Notes: generated by a model from the sequence alone, not told the origin. Shown: positions 51,405-60,119, counted from the first letter of the stretch. The stretch is DNA of 64,000 bases from Pandoraea commovens (GCF_902459615.1 NZ_CABPSA010000008.1:1-64000); one strand, 5' to 3'. Program-made: numbers and translations.

Positions 51405-52916
51405 ATGCATACGACGATTCAAACGCTGGAGGGCTCTCGCCAGCAGTTGTTTATTGACGGGCAGTTCACCGCGCCGCATAGCGCCGAGTACGTGCCGAGC
51501 TATGACCCGACGACTGGCCGTCAATGGTATGAATTCGCACAGGCCGACGCCGTCGATGTGGACCGCGCCGTGCGCTCCGCGCAGGCCGCGCTCGTCAATC
51601 CCGCATGGCGTCGCATGACGCAGACCGAGCGCGGCAAGCTGGTGCGCAAGCTCGGCGAACTGGTGCTGGCCAACGCCGATGCGCTCGCCGCCATCGAATG
51701 CCGCGACAACGGCAAGCTGCTCAAGGAAATGCGGGCGCAGATGCGCGCAATTCCCGACTCGTATCTGTATTTCGCAGGCATGGCGGACAAGCTGCAAGGC
51801 GACACCATTCCCGTCAACAAGCTCGACACGTTGAATTTCAACACGCGTGAGCCGATCGGCGTGGTGGGCATGATCATCCCGTGGAATTCGCCGCTGATGA
51901 TGCTGACCGGCACGCTCGCTCCTTGTCTGGCGATCGGCAACACCATCGTGGTCAAACCTTCCGAACACGCGACGGCGTCCACGCTCGCGCTCGCGGAACT
52001 GGTGATCGAAGCCGGGATTCCGCCGGGCGTGGTGAATGTCGTGACGGGCGATGGCGTGACCACAGGCGATGCGCTGACGCGTCACCCGGGCATCGCCAAA
52101 TACGTCTTCACAGGTAGCACGGTGACGGGCCGCAAGATCGCAGGCAATGCCGCACAAAACCTCGTGCCTTGCCAGATGGAGCTGGGCGGCAAGTCGCCGC
52201 ACGTGGTGTTCGGGGACGTGGATATCGAGCGCGCCGTCAACGGCGTGGTGTCCGGCGTGTTCGCTGCGGCGGGCCAGACGTGTGTGGCCGGTTCGCGCTG
52301 CTTCGTCGAGGCGTCGGTGTACGACCGCTTCGTCGAGGCGCTGGTCGAGCGCACGCGCCGTGTGCGCGTGGGGCATCCGACGCATGAAGACACGGACATC
52401 GGCCCGCTGGCGTTGGCGTCGCAACTCGACAAGGTGGAGACCTACGTCGCCTCCGGCGTGCAGGAAGGCGCGCGCGTGGCGGCGGGCGGTCAGCGTCCGG
52501 CACGTGACGACCTCGCAGGCGGCTGGTACTACGAGCCGACCGTCATGACGCAGGCGCGCAACGAAATGCGCTTCATGCAGGAAGAGATCTTCGGCCCGGT
52601 CGTCGGTGTGATGCCGTTCTCCGACGAGGCCGAACTGATCTCGCTCGCCAACGCCACGGAATACGGCCTGGCGGCCGGTATCTGGACCCGCGACATTGAC
52701 CGTGCGCTGCGCTTCGCGCGCGACGTGGAAGCAGGCACCGTCTGGATCAACACCTATCGCTCGGCCGCCTATATGTCGGCCAACGGCGGCACCAAACACA
52801 GCGGCTATGGACGTCGTGGCGGCTTCGAAGTGATGCGCGAGTTCTCGCGCCTGAAGAACGTCGTGATCGATTACTCCGGTGCGATGCAAGACCCGTTCGT
52901 GATCCGTCTGCGCTGA
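51405..52916 (+). CDS. Aldehyde dehydrogenase (TgnC-like candidate)
   Basis: A 503-residue NAD-dependent aldehyde dehydrogenase: nucleophile Cys in AAAGQTCVAGSR, base Glu in MELGGKSPH, and the IIPWNSPLMM and FTGSTVTG cofactor segments. It begins 15 bases after the flavin reductase gene and precedes the monooxygenase gene. In trigonelline breakdown an aldehyde dehydrogenase (TgnC) oxidises the ring-opened aldehyde; gene order and partners here fit that role. General aldehyde oxidation cannot be ruled out. Confidence 0.87.
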   Translation: MHTTIQTLEGSRQQLFIDGQFTAPHSAEYVPSYDPTTGRQWYEFAQADAVDVDRAVRSAQAALVNPAWRRMTQTERGKLVRKLGELVLANADALAAIECRDNGKLLKEMRAQMRAIPDSYLYFAGMADKLQGDTIPVNKLDTLNFNTREPIGVVGMIIPWNSPLMMLTGTLAPCLAIGNTIVVKPSEHATASTLALAELVIEAGIPPGVVNVVTGDGVTTGDALTRHPGIAKYVFTGSTVTGRKIAGNAAQNLVPCQMELGGKSPHVVFGDVDIERAVNGVVSGVFAAAGQTCVAGSRCFVEASVYDRFVEALVERTRRVRVGHPTHEDTDIGPLALASQLDKVETYVASGVQEGARVAAGGQRPARDDLAGGWYYEPTVMTQARNEMRFMQEEIFGPVVGVMPFSDEAELISLANATEYGLAAGIWTRDIDRALRFARDVEAGTVWINTYRSAAYMSANGGTKHSGYGRRGGFEVMREFSRLKNVVIDYSGAMQDPFVIRLR

Positions 52917-52952
52917 TCTCACTACACGCCACACTCACTGGAGACACACCTC

Positions 52953-54095
52953 ATGAAATTCTCCGTTTCGCTCAGCATGGAGCGCTTCTCGCCGCAGGAC
53001 ACGATGAGCGACGCCGTGCGCAACATGCTGCACCTCGCGCGCATCGCCGACGAAGGCGGCTTCGAGACGCTGTGGACCGCCGAGCACCACACCATCGAAT
53101 GCACCATCTCGCCGAATCCGTTCATCACGCTGACGTGGCTGTCGCAGCATACCGAGCAGATTCGTCTGGGCACGGCCACCATCGTTGCGCCGTATTGGTC
53201 GCCGATCCGCCTCGCGGGCGAAGCGGCGATGTGCGATCACCTGACCGGCGGGCGCCTCGAATTCGGTATCGCCCGTGGGGCCTATCAGTACGAGTTCGAT
53301 CGCATGGCCGGCGGCATTCCGCAGCAAGAAGGCGTGGCGTATATGAAGGAGCTGGTGCCTGCGGTGAAGAAGCTGTGGGAGGGCGATTACGCGCACGAGG
53401 GGCACTACTGGAAATTCCCGCTCGCGACGTCGGTGCCGAAGCCGCTGCAACAGCCGCATCCGCCGATCTGGGTCGCGACACGTGACCCGGGCAGCTTCGA
53501 CTGGGCCGTGGGGGTGGGCGCGAACATTCTGTCGACGCCGCTCGCGGCGCCTGTGTCGGAGGTGGCCGTGCTCGGCGAGAAATTCCGCAAGGCGGTGGCC
53601 GATCATCCGGAGCGTCCACGTCCTCGCTTCATGATGCTGCGTCGCACGTGCGTCTACGACCGTCCTCAAGACTGGGAAGTCGCAGTGCGTCACAGCGTGG
53701 ACTTCGGCCGCACGTTCGAGAACCTGATGCAGAACATCGGCTCGGTGACCAACGGATTCCCGGAGGCGGTGCCGTATGAGGCCGTTGTCGGACGTGCCAA
53801 CTACGATCCTGCGTCGATCCGCGAAAACCTGATGTTCGGCACGCCCGACGAGATCGTGCGCAAGCTCGAAGTGTATGAAGCGCAGGGCGTCGACCAGTTC
53901 TGTCTCGGCCTGTCGTTCAACCTGCCGTTCGAGTTGCAAGTGAAGACGCTGCGCCTGTTCATCGATGAGGTGATGCCGCACTTTGCTGCGCGCGAAGCTC
54001 GCCGCGCCAAGGAGGCTCAGGAAGCGCAGGCGTCGCAGGCAGCGCATTCGCACGCCGCCGAGCGCCCGGCGGCGTTGGCCTCGGCAGGCCGCTGA
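52953..54095 (+). CDS. Luciferase-like FMNH2-dependent monooxygenase (TgnA-like candidate)
   Basis: A 380-residue oxygenase of the bacterial luciferase (LLM) fold: an (alpha/beta)8 barrel with the TAEHHTIECTISPNPF block, LTGGRLEFGIARGAYQYEF, and the PPIWVATRDPGSFDWAV region. The tail after about 350 is Ala/Glu-rich and probably disordered. It uses FMNH2 from the reductase encoded upstream and O2 to open or oxidise a substrate. With the neighbouring aldehyde dehydrogenase, hydrolase and quaternary-amine importer, ring cleavage of an N-methylated pyridinium such as trigonelline is my leading hypothesis. Confidence 0.86.
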   Translation: MKFSVSLSMERFSPQDTMSDAVRNMLHLARIADEGGFETLWTAEHHTIECTISPNPFITLTWLSQHTEQIRLGTATIVAPYWSPIRLAGEAAMCDHLTGGRLEFGIARGAYQYEFDRMAGGIPQQEGVAYMKELVPAVKKLWEGDYAHEGHYWKFPLATSVPKPLQQPHPPIWVATRDPGSFDWAVGVGANILSTPLAAPVSEVAVLGEKFRKAVADHPERPRPRFMMLRRTCVYDRPQDWEVAVRHSVDFGRTFENLMQNIGSVTNGFPEAVPYEAVVGRANYDPASIRENLMFGTPDEIVRKLEVYEAQGVDQFCLGLSFNLPFELQVKTLRLFIDEVMPHFAAREARRAKEAQEAQASQAAHSHAAERPAALASAGR

Positions 54096-54098
54096 CGC

Positions 54099-55025
54099 AT
54101 GGACGCGCGCGCTATGACTCAACCTCCCGAGCATCCTGAACGACCTGAGCGTTCCGAAGCGTCTGAAGCGTCTGAAGCGACGGACGCCCCGCGTGAGCAG
54201 ACATTGCAAGTGGGCGACGTCACGCTCGCCTATCGTCTGCTCGGGCGTGGCGCTCGTGCGCTCGTTTGCATTCACGGCGTGGGTTCGTATCAGGAAGCGT
54301 GGGACGACGTGGCTGCCGCACTGGCCGACGATTTCCGCATCCTGACCTTCGATCTGCGCGGCCACGGCCGCTCGTCGCGGGTGAAGGGACGCTACGAAAT
54401 CGACGACTTCGTGACGGACGTGCTGGCGCTGGCCGATCACGTGGGCTTCACCACCTTCGATCTGGCGGGCTTCTCGCTGGGCGGGTTGATTGCCCAGCGG
54501 CTTGCGCTGTTGCATCCGTCACGGCTGCGCCGTCTGGTGTTGCTCGCGACGGTGTCGGGGCGCACCCGCGAGGAGCGTGAGCGTGTGCTGGCAAGGCTTG
54601 CCGCGCTGCAAAGCGGGGCGCGCGGCGCGCATTACGACGCATCGCTCTCACGTTGGCTGACTGAGGATTTTCAGGCGAAGCACCCGGCGCGGATCGCCTA
54701 CTTGCGCGAGCGCAACGCCCAGAACGACCCGGATTGCTACGCGTCGGCGTATCGCGTGCTGGCGGAGACGGATTTCGGCGGGTTCATCGATCAGATTCGC
54801 ATGCCGACGCTCATCGTCACCGGCGAAGACGATCAGGGTTCGAACCCGCGCATGGCCCAATTCATGCATGAGTGCATCGTCGGCTCGCAGTTGGCCATCC
54901 TGCCGGGCATGCGGCATTCGATTCTGGTTGAAGCGTCAGGGCAGGTGGCGGATCTGATGCGGGATTTCCTTGCCGGTGACAGCGAGGAAGCGGGCGCCAG
55001 CGAAGGAGCAGGGAGCGGAGCATGA
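54099..55025 (+). CDS. Alpha/beta hydrolase (TgnD-like candidate)
   Basis: A 308-residue hydrolase from ATG 54099, three bases after the monooxygenase stop; ATG 54114 is also possible. The N-terminal 35 residues hold short repeats of Glu-Arg-Pro and Ser-Glu-Ala and look disordered. The fold shows VCIHGVGSYQEAW, nucleophile elbow GFSLGGL, acid in TGEDDQG and His in MRHSIL. In the trigonelline route a hydrolase of this fold (TgnD) cleaves the formamido-methylene succinate intermediate. It overlaps the NIPSNAP gene by 4 bases. Confidence 0.85.
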   Translation: MDARAMTQPPEHPERPERSEASEASEATDAPREQTLQVGDVTLAYRLLGRGARALVCIHGVGSYQEAWDDVAAALADDFRILTFDLRGHGRSSRVKGRYEIDDFVTDVLALADHVGFTTFDLAGFSLGGLIAQRLALLHPSRLRRLVLLATVSGRTREERERVLARLAALQSGARGAHYDASLSRWLTEDFQAKHPARIAYLRERNAQNDPDCYASAYRVLAETDFGGFIDQIRMPTLIVTGEDDQGSNPRMAQFMHECIVGSQLAILPGMRHSILVEASGQVADLMRDFLAGDSEEAGASEGAGSGA

Positions 55026-55399
55026 TTGTCGAAGAGCGCATTTACCGTATCCGGAACGGCTGCATGAGTCAGTACCTGAATCTCGTGCGCACTGAGGGAT
55101 TGGCCATCCAGCAACCCATTCTGGGGCATCTCGTCGGGTACTTCACGACCGATATCGGGCCGTTGAGTCAGGTGACGCATCTCTGGGCGTATCCCAGTCT
55201 GGACGAGCGGGCACGCCGCCGGGCGTCGCTCGCGCAGGACAAGCGTTGGCAGGCGTTCATTCCGCGTCTGTCCGAATTGATCGAACAGGCAGAGAACCGC
55301 ATTCTGATACCGACCGATTTTTCCCCGCTCACGGCGTTCACGCCGCAGGCACCCCAGGCAACTGATGTAAAGGAATCATGGGAGAGAAGCCGTGACTGA
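55022..55399 (+). CDS. NIPSNAP family protein
   Basis: A 125-residue ferredoxin-like alpha-beta barrel protein. The N-terminal EERIYRIRNGCMSQYL and the THLWAYPSLDERARRRASL segment are the NIPSNAP pattern. Bacterial members are mostly of unknown job and often sit in catabolic operons. It overlaps both neighbours (ATGA with the hydrolase gene, 8 bases with the ATPase gene), so it is made together with enzymes and importer. A role in binding a reactive intermediate is a guess. Confidence 0.82.
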   Translation: MIVEERIYRIRNGCMSQYLNLVRTEGLAIQQPILGHLVGYFTTDIGPLSQVTHLWAYPSLDERARRRASLAQDKRWQAFIPRLSELIEQAENRILIPTDFSPLTAFTPQAPQATDVKESWERSRD

Positions 55400-56438
55400 C
55401 CGACTGAGAATCGAAAACCTGTACAAGGTCTTCGCCGACAAGCCGGCGCGTGCGCTGGCCATGTTGCGCGATGGCAAACGCAAGTCCGACGTACTCGAAG
55501 CGCTGGGCCAGGTCGTGGGCCTGGACGACGTGTCGCTGACCGTGCCGTCCGGCGCCATCTACATGATCATGGGGCTCTCGGGCTCGGGGAAATCGACGCT
55601 TGCGCGCTGCATCAACCGGCTCAACGAGCCGTCCGATGGCCGGATTCTGCTCGACGGTGAAGACATCTGCGCCCTCGACGAACGCGGACTGCGCGAGGTG
55701 CGCCGCAATCGCATCTCGATGGTGTTCCAGCACTTCGCGCTGCTGCCGAATCGTCGTGTGATCGAAAACGTCGAGTTTGGCCTCAAGCTGCGCGGCATGC
55801 CGACGGCCGAGCGTCGCCGCCGGGCCGAGGAAGTGCTGAGCGTGGTGGGGCTGGCGCGTTGGGCCTATCACATGCCGCACGAACTGAGCGGCGGCATGCG
55901 TCAGCGGGTGGGCCTCGCCCGCGCGCTTGCGACCGAAGCCGACGTGCTGATCATGGACGAGGCCTTCAGTGCGCTCGATCCGCTGATCCGTACCGAGATG
56001 CAGGACGAGTTGCTGCGACTCCAGCACACGCTCAACAAGACCATTCTTTTCATCACCCACGACTTTCAGGAAGCGCTCAAGCTCGGCACGCGCATCGCGA
56101 TCATGGCCGACGGTCGGCTCGTGCGCGAAGGCACACCGCAGCAGATCGTGCTGGAGCCGGGGAGCGACTACGTGGCGGCATTCACGCGCGACGTCGACCG
56201 TGCGCGGCTATTCGATGCCCGCTCGGTCATGAAGCCGCTCGATGCCGCGCGCGACCCCAATCAGCGAATCGTCTGCGTGCCATCGGACATGCGTCTGGTG
56301 GACATCGCCGCACGCGTGCGGTTTGACGAGCCGGTAGGCGTTACCGACGACGACGGCAAGTTGATCGGCGTTCTGGATGTGAATCAGCTACTTGCCCGGA
56401 TCGGCACCGCTGCGGGCGCAGGAGACCATCATGCTTAA
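55392..56438 (+). CDS. Quaternary-amine ABC transporter ATP-binding protein (ProV-like)
   Basis: A 348-residue ATPase with GTG start at 55392, overlapping the upstream gene by 8 bases. Walker A is GLSGSGKST, the signature [15 protein letters not shown], Walker B VLIMDEAFSALD, and the ProV-typical DKPARALAMLRDGKRK segment lies near the N terminus. The C-terminal 80 residues form a single partial CBS-like unit, shorter than the two CBS domains of E. coli ProV, so ionic-strength gating may be weaker. It should drive import of a betaine-like compound. Confidence 0.9.
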   Translation: MTDRLRIENLYKVFADKPARALAMLRDGKRKSDVLEALGQVVGLDDVSLTVPSGAIYMIMGLSGSGKSTLARCINRLNEPSDGRILLDGEDICALDERGLREVRRNRISMVFQHFALLPNRRVIENVEFGLKLRGMPTAERRRRAEEVLSVVGLARWAYHMPHELSGGMRQRVGLARALATEADVLIMDEAFSALDPLIRTEMQDELLRLQHTLNKTILFITHDFQEALKLGTRIAIMADGRLVREGTPQQIVLEPGSDYVAAFTRDVDRARLFDARSVMKPLDAARDPNQRIVCVPSDMRLVDIAARVRFDEPVGVTDDDGKLIGVLDVNQLLARIGTAAGAGDHHA

Positions 56439-57387
56439 TGCCGATCAACTCGCGGTATTCCCTATCGATCAATGGATTCAGGAAGGGGTGCAGTGGATGG
56501 CGATGCACATGCGTCCGCTGTTCCTGCTGATCAAATGGCCTGTCGAGCGGTTGCTGACCTTCAACGACAGTGTGATTCACGCCGCACCGTTTCCAGTACT
56601 GGTCGTGATCGCCTTCCTCATCTGCTGGCGATTGGCCAGCCTAAGCGTGGCGGTGTTCAGCGCGGTGGTGTTCGTGGCGATCGCCGTGCTCGGTGTCTGG
56701 AACGAGGCGATGACGACGCTCTCGCTCATCATGACGGCGATCTTTTTCTGTGCGCTCATCGGCATTCCGATCGGCATCTGGAGCGCGCGTAGCGAACGCG
56801 TCTGGCTGGTGGTGCGGCCGGTGCTCGACATCATGCAGACGACACCGACGTTCGTGTATCTCGTGCCGGTGGTGATGCTCTTCGGCGTGGGCAATGTGCC
56901 GGGTGAAGTCGCTGTGGTGACCGCTGCGATGCCGCCGCTGATCCGTTTCACGCATCTGGGGATTCGCATGGTCGAGCACGAGATCGTGGAGGCGGGGCTC
57001 GCATTCGGTGCGGACAAGCGTCAGTTGCTGTGGGAGGTGCAGTTTCCCTTGGCGATTCCGACCATTCTCGGCGGTCTGAACCAGACGGTGCTGACCGCGA
57101 TGGTGATGTCGGTCGTGGTGGCGATGATCGGCGCGGAAGGCCTCGGACTGGTGGTGCTGCAAGGACTGGGGCGTCTCGATGTGGGACGTGCGGCTGTTGG
57201 CGGCATCGCCATCGTGCTTCTGGCCATGATGCTCGATCGCTTCACGCAGAAGCTTGCGAGAACCCGGCCGCGCGACCAGCAGACATTCCGTGCCGTCATC
57301 TGGCGCTTGTTTCGCGGGGAGCCGAAGCGGCAAGGCAGCGCCGGTGTCGGGCCGACGACGCAGGCAGACGCTCGCGAAGCCCTCTGA
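56431..57387 (+). CDS. Quaternary-amine ABC transporter permease (ProW-like)
   Basis: A 318-residue permease with about seven membrane segments. The LDIMQTTPTFVYLVPVVMLFG and PGEVAVVTAAMPPLIRFTHLGIR segments are typical ProW signatures, and the EAA loop is EAGLAFGADKRQLLWEVQFPLA. ATG 56431 gives an 8-base overlap with the ATPase gene. Residues after 275 are a cytosolic tail rich in Arg and Gln. Confidence 0.9.
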   Translation: MLNADQLAVFPIDQWIQEGVQWMAMHMRPLFLLIKWPVERLLTFNDSVIHAAPFPVLVVIAFLICWRLASLSVAVFSAVVFVAIAVLGVWNEAMTTLSLIMTAIFFCALIGIPIGIWSARSERVWLVVRPVLDIMQTTPTFVYLVPVVMLFGVGNVPGEVAVVTAAMPPLIRFTHLGIRMVEHEIVEAGLAFGADKRQLLWEVQFPLAIPTILGGLNQTVLTAMVMSVVVAMIGAEGLGLVVLQGLGRLDVGRAAVGGIAIVLLAMMLDRFTQKLARTRPRDQQTFRAVIWRLFRGEPKRQGSAGVGPTTQADAREAL

Positions 57388-57446
57388 GCACGAGCCTTGA
57401 CCCTTTGAACCGCTGAAACCCGGTTTTGCAACAAATGGATGGCTGG

Positions 57447-57474
57447 CCCTGACGACGGGGTGTTGACGTCAGGG
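57447..57474 (+). other. Stem-loop between permease and binding-protein genes
   Basis: CCCTGACG (57447-57454) and CGTCAGGG (57467-57474) form a perfect 8-bp stem with a 12-base loop in the 171-base gap. No T tract follows. Such stems between importer genes can protect or end mRNA and so set a higher level of binding protein; this is inferred. Confidence 0.5.
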
Positions 57475-57558
57475 ACCGGCACCCGTGCCCGCATGCGCAC
57501 GTCAGGCGGGCCGATAACTCGACGATCCGATGGATCGAACAAGTCTTGGAGAGCAGCA

Positions 57559-58581
57559 ATGAAAGGATTGGCAAAGGCATTCGCCTCGTTCACGCTTTCG
57601 CTCGTCGCGGCGGGCGCGTTGCACGCGCAGACGCTTCCTGGCACGGGAAAGACGATTCGCTACGCGCAGAGCGATAGCTTCGGCGGGAATTACGTCGTCG
57701 CGCAGATCGTCTCGAAGGCATTCAAGGGGCTGGGCTACGACGTCAAGCTCAGCACGATGAACACCACGCTGTTCTTCCAGGCGGTAGCGCAGGGCGATAT
57801 CGATATCGCGACCGACGTGAACTTCCCGCAGCGCGAGCCGGGCTTTCGCGCCGTGGCGGCGCAGGCCATGGTGGTTGGCTCCGGCCTGATTTCGGGCGAT
57901 GGCATCAACGGCTATCTCATCGACAAGAAGACGGCACTGCAATATCACATCACCAGTCTTGAGCAGATGAAGGACCCCAAAATCGCCGGACTCTTCGGCC
58001 GCGACGGCAAGGCCGAGTTGATCAGTTGCGACCCGGGCTGGAGCTGTGGCGATGTCGTCGATTATCAGATCGACAAGTTCGGCCTGAAGCAGACGGTCAA
58101 GGCAGTGCGCGGCAAGTATGAAGCGCTGATGGTCGAGGCGGTGACGAAGGTCAAACAGGGCAAGCCCGCATTCTTCTATGCGTGGAGCCCGTCGTGGGTG
58201 ACGAACGCGCTCGTGCCGGGCGTGGATGTCGTGTGGCTGCCGACGCCGGCAGACGCGCTGCCGCCGAACGTCCCGAACAAGGGCTCGGCGCTCGTGAACA
58301 ACGTGGAAGGGTGTGCGGGTGGTGCGAATCCGTGCCGCATGGCGATGGCGTCGTGGAACTGGGGTTCGGTAGCGAACAAGCAGTTCATCGCGGCAAATCC
58401 GGCCGTGAAGACGCTGATCGAGCAGATTCGCTTCCCGGGCAAGACGTGGTCGCAGTGGGAAGCCGTCATCAGCAAGGAGGGCGGTTCACCGGCGCTGATC
58501 ACGAAACTGTCCGATGAGTGGATTGCTGCCAACAAGGCGCAGATGGATCAATGGGTGGCGGCGGCGCTCAAGGCGCATTGA
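57559..58581 (+). CDS. Glycine betaine/quaternary-amine periplasmic binding protein (ProX-like)
   Basis: A 340-residue binding protein. A Sec signal (MKGLAKAFASF, hydrophobic core, cleavage after LHA) is followed by an OpuAC/ProX-type domain with GGNYVVAQIVSKAF, GDIDIATDVNFPQ and the Trp-rich PGWSCGDVV, YAWSPSWVTN and ASWNWGS loops. Aromatic boxes of this kind cage quaternary ammonium groups by cation-pi contact. Two Cys pairs may form disulfides. ATG 57559 has a GGAG site. It fits delivery of a betaine such as trigonelline to the enzymes encoded upstream. Confidence 0.88.
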   Translation: MKGLAKAFASFTLSLVAAGALHAQTLPGTGKTIRYAQSDSFGGNYVVAQIVSKAFKGLGYDVKLSTMNTTLFFQAVAQGDIDIATDVNFPQREPGFRAVAAQAMVVGSGLISGDGINGYLIDKKTALQYHITSLEQMKDPKIAGLFGRDGKAELISCDPGWSCGDVVDYQIDKFGLKQTVKAVRGKYEALMVEAVTKVKQGKPAFFYAWSPSWVTNALVPGVDVVWLPTPADALPPNVPNKGSALVNNVEGCAGGANPCRMAMASWNWGSVANKQFIAANPAVKTLIEQIRFPGKTWSQWEAVISKEGGSPALITKLSDEWIAANKAQMDQWVAAALKAH

Positions 58582-58656
58582 GGGATGGCTTGGCCGCTCA
58601 CGCGGCCTGGCTTCAGCGGTCGTGAATCAGCAGTCAGAACATGAGGAGAGCGTTCG

Positions 58657-59040
58657 ATGAGTTCGGAATTGTTTGAAAGAGGGCTGAAGACACGCCGCGA
58701 GGTGCTGGGTAGCGAGTATGTGGACAAGTCAATTGCGTCGGCCGATGCGTTCAATCGTCCGATGCAGGAACTGGTGACGGAGTACTGCTGGGGGGAGATA
58801 TGGAATCGCCCCGGACTGGACCGGCGTACCCGCAGTCTGCTCAACCTTGGCATGCTCACCGTCATGAACCGTCCGCACGAACTGAAGTTGCACGTGCGCG
58901 GCGCGTTGACCAACGGTGTGACGAAGGAAGAAATCTCGGAGGTCTTCCTGCAAGCGGCGATCTACGCGGGGGTGCCTGCTGCGATCGATAGTTTCCGGGT
59001 GGCGCGCGAGGTATTCGATACCTTGGCCGCCGAAGCCTGA
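58657..59040 (+). CDS. Carboxymuconolactone decarboxylase-like protein (PcaC-like)
   Basis: A 127-residue CMD protein with the RTRSLLNLGMLTVMNRPHELKLH block, the HVRGALTNGVTKEEI segment and no CxxC, which is the PcaC rather than the AhpD pattern. It may decarboxylate or isomerise a lactone. It lies 75 bases after the binding-protein gene and closes the cluster. The cyclic hydroxybutyrolactone described for the trigonelline route makes a lactone-handling enzyme attractive here, but this is inference. Confidence 0.85.
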   Translation: MSSELFERGLKTRREVLGSEYVDKSIASADAFNRPMQELVTEYCWGEIWNRPGLDRRTRSLLNLGMLTVMNRPHELKLHVRGALTNGVTKEEISEVFLQAAIYAGVPAAIDSFRVAREVFDTLAAEA

Positions 59041-59064
59041 GCCGAGAGCTCGTCAGGGACCGGT

Positions 59065-59160
59065 GACGACGTCTGCCGACGTCGTCGCCGGGCGACACTG
59101 CCGGGTTCGCGTGGCTATTGCGTCGCTCAACTGACGGAACAACACGCTTCGGTCAGTTGA
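59065..59160 (+). terminator. Two stem-loops at the end of the plus-strand cluster
   Basis: First stem: GACGACGTC (59065-59073) and GACGTCGTC (59078-59086), perfect 9-bp with 4-base loop. Second: TCAACTGAC (59127-59135) and GTCAGTTGA (59152-59160), extended past a mismatch by GAA/TTC. Neither has a T run, so rho-dependent ending with 3' protection is as likely as intrinsic termination. They lie between convergent genes. Confidence 0.5.
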
Positions 59161-59181
59161 GCGACCGCATCACACCGGACC

Positions 59182-59604
59182 TCACCTCGACGGATAGACC
59201 ATTCCCTGATTCGACGTTTGGAATCCTCCCAGACTGAATCCTCGTTGATTGCTGATCAGCCACGCGACTCCCCAACGGTCGTAGCACCACCCGGACCCGG
59301 TTGCCGATGCTCCGCCGCCATTGTTGAAGATGGCGTTTCGGTATCGCTCGGCGTCTTGGGGCGAGTCTGCTACAACCAAGAAGCGCGCGGTCACCGTCGG
59401 CTTGGCGTCCGGCGCGCCATTCAGGCCGACGAAGGAGTGCCCCAGTACGGTGAACTCGACCGTCGGCTCGTCATTTTCGCCGACGCCGGGAACAGGCGAC
59501 GGGTTGCTCGTATCGATGCGACTGTTGGGGGAGGTGGCGGCATAAAACTCTGCGGCCTTGCGGGCATCGCCAATGAACCTTCCACATGTGATGAGACTTG
59601 CCAT
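59182..59604 (-). CDS. PhnB-like VOC protein with divergent C terminus
   Basis: A 140-residue glyoxalase-superfamily protein of the PhnB/3-dmu-9_3-mt group: ITCGRFIGDARKAAEFYAAT, TVEFTVLGHSFVGLNG and RYRNAIFNNGGG fit. ATG 59604 is the family start. After GWCYDRWGVAW, where homologues read a Trp-Gln-Ile and about 20 more ordered residues, this protein runs into QRGFSLGGFQTSNQG and stops. The end may be replaced or frame-shifted. Function unknown; the small IS3 fragment nearby shows that the locus has been rearranged. Confidence 0.72.
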   Translation of the reverse strand: MASLITCGRFIGDARKAAEFYAATSPNSRIDTSNPSPVPGVGENDEPTVEFTVLGHSFVGLNGAPDAKPTVTARFLVVADSPQDAERYRNAIFNNGGGASATGSGWCYDRWGVAWLISNQRGFSLGGFQTSNQGMVYPSR

Positions 59605-59866
59605 GATTGCCTCCTGATGTGAGTCGAGACGTTGAATCATGAGTCGGCAGCCGTCGTGTGTGTTCGCTCGTCAGATTGAATTCCACGACCTGCATCCCCA
59701 TCTGCATACGGATCGGCCCGATCCCAATTGGGGGCCGAGACGACCGGATGCAGACCTATCGTATTTCGCGCCCACACCATGGCAAACGAGAGTCCCAAAA
59801 TGGGCTTGCCATCAAGCGTCGCCGTGGCGGCACGTGCGCACCAGAGTCGGCGACATCAGTCTGATC

Positions 59867-59983
59867 ACGACGCAGTTCCGCGGCCTCACGCTCCAGCGCC
59901 TTCAGCCGTTCGCACTCGTCGGTGCTCACGCCACCGCTTCCGCCTTGGTCAATCTGGTCGCGCTTGGCTGGGGTTGTCTTGTA
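59867..59983 (-). pseudogene. Fragment of IS3-family transposase OrfA
   Basis: Reading the minus strand gives KRDQIDQGGSGGVSTDE, then ERLKALEREAAELRR, which closely follows the leucine-zipper part of IS3-family OrfA proteins (DQGxxxGxTTDERERLKALERExxELRR). The match starts and ends abruptly; I see no start codon, OrfB or terminal repeats. It is the only mobile-element trace in the window and lies between the PhnB-like gene and the groE promoter. The rest of the gap 59605-60119 shows no other gene. Confidence 0.6.
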
Positions 59984-60119
59984 GGTTGTTGATTAAAAAG
60001 GTTTGTCTTGGCCGTCGATCTGGCGAGTTCAAAGTTGAGTGAACGAAAATTCAGAACTCAACAAATCTCGTCATCGCGACCGTTAGGGATAAATCTCATC
60101 TCCGGGAAAACCCCGCGTC

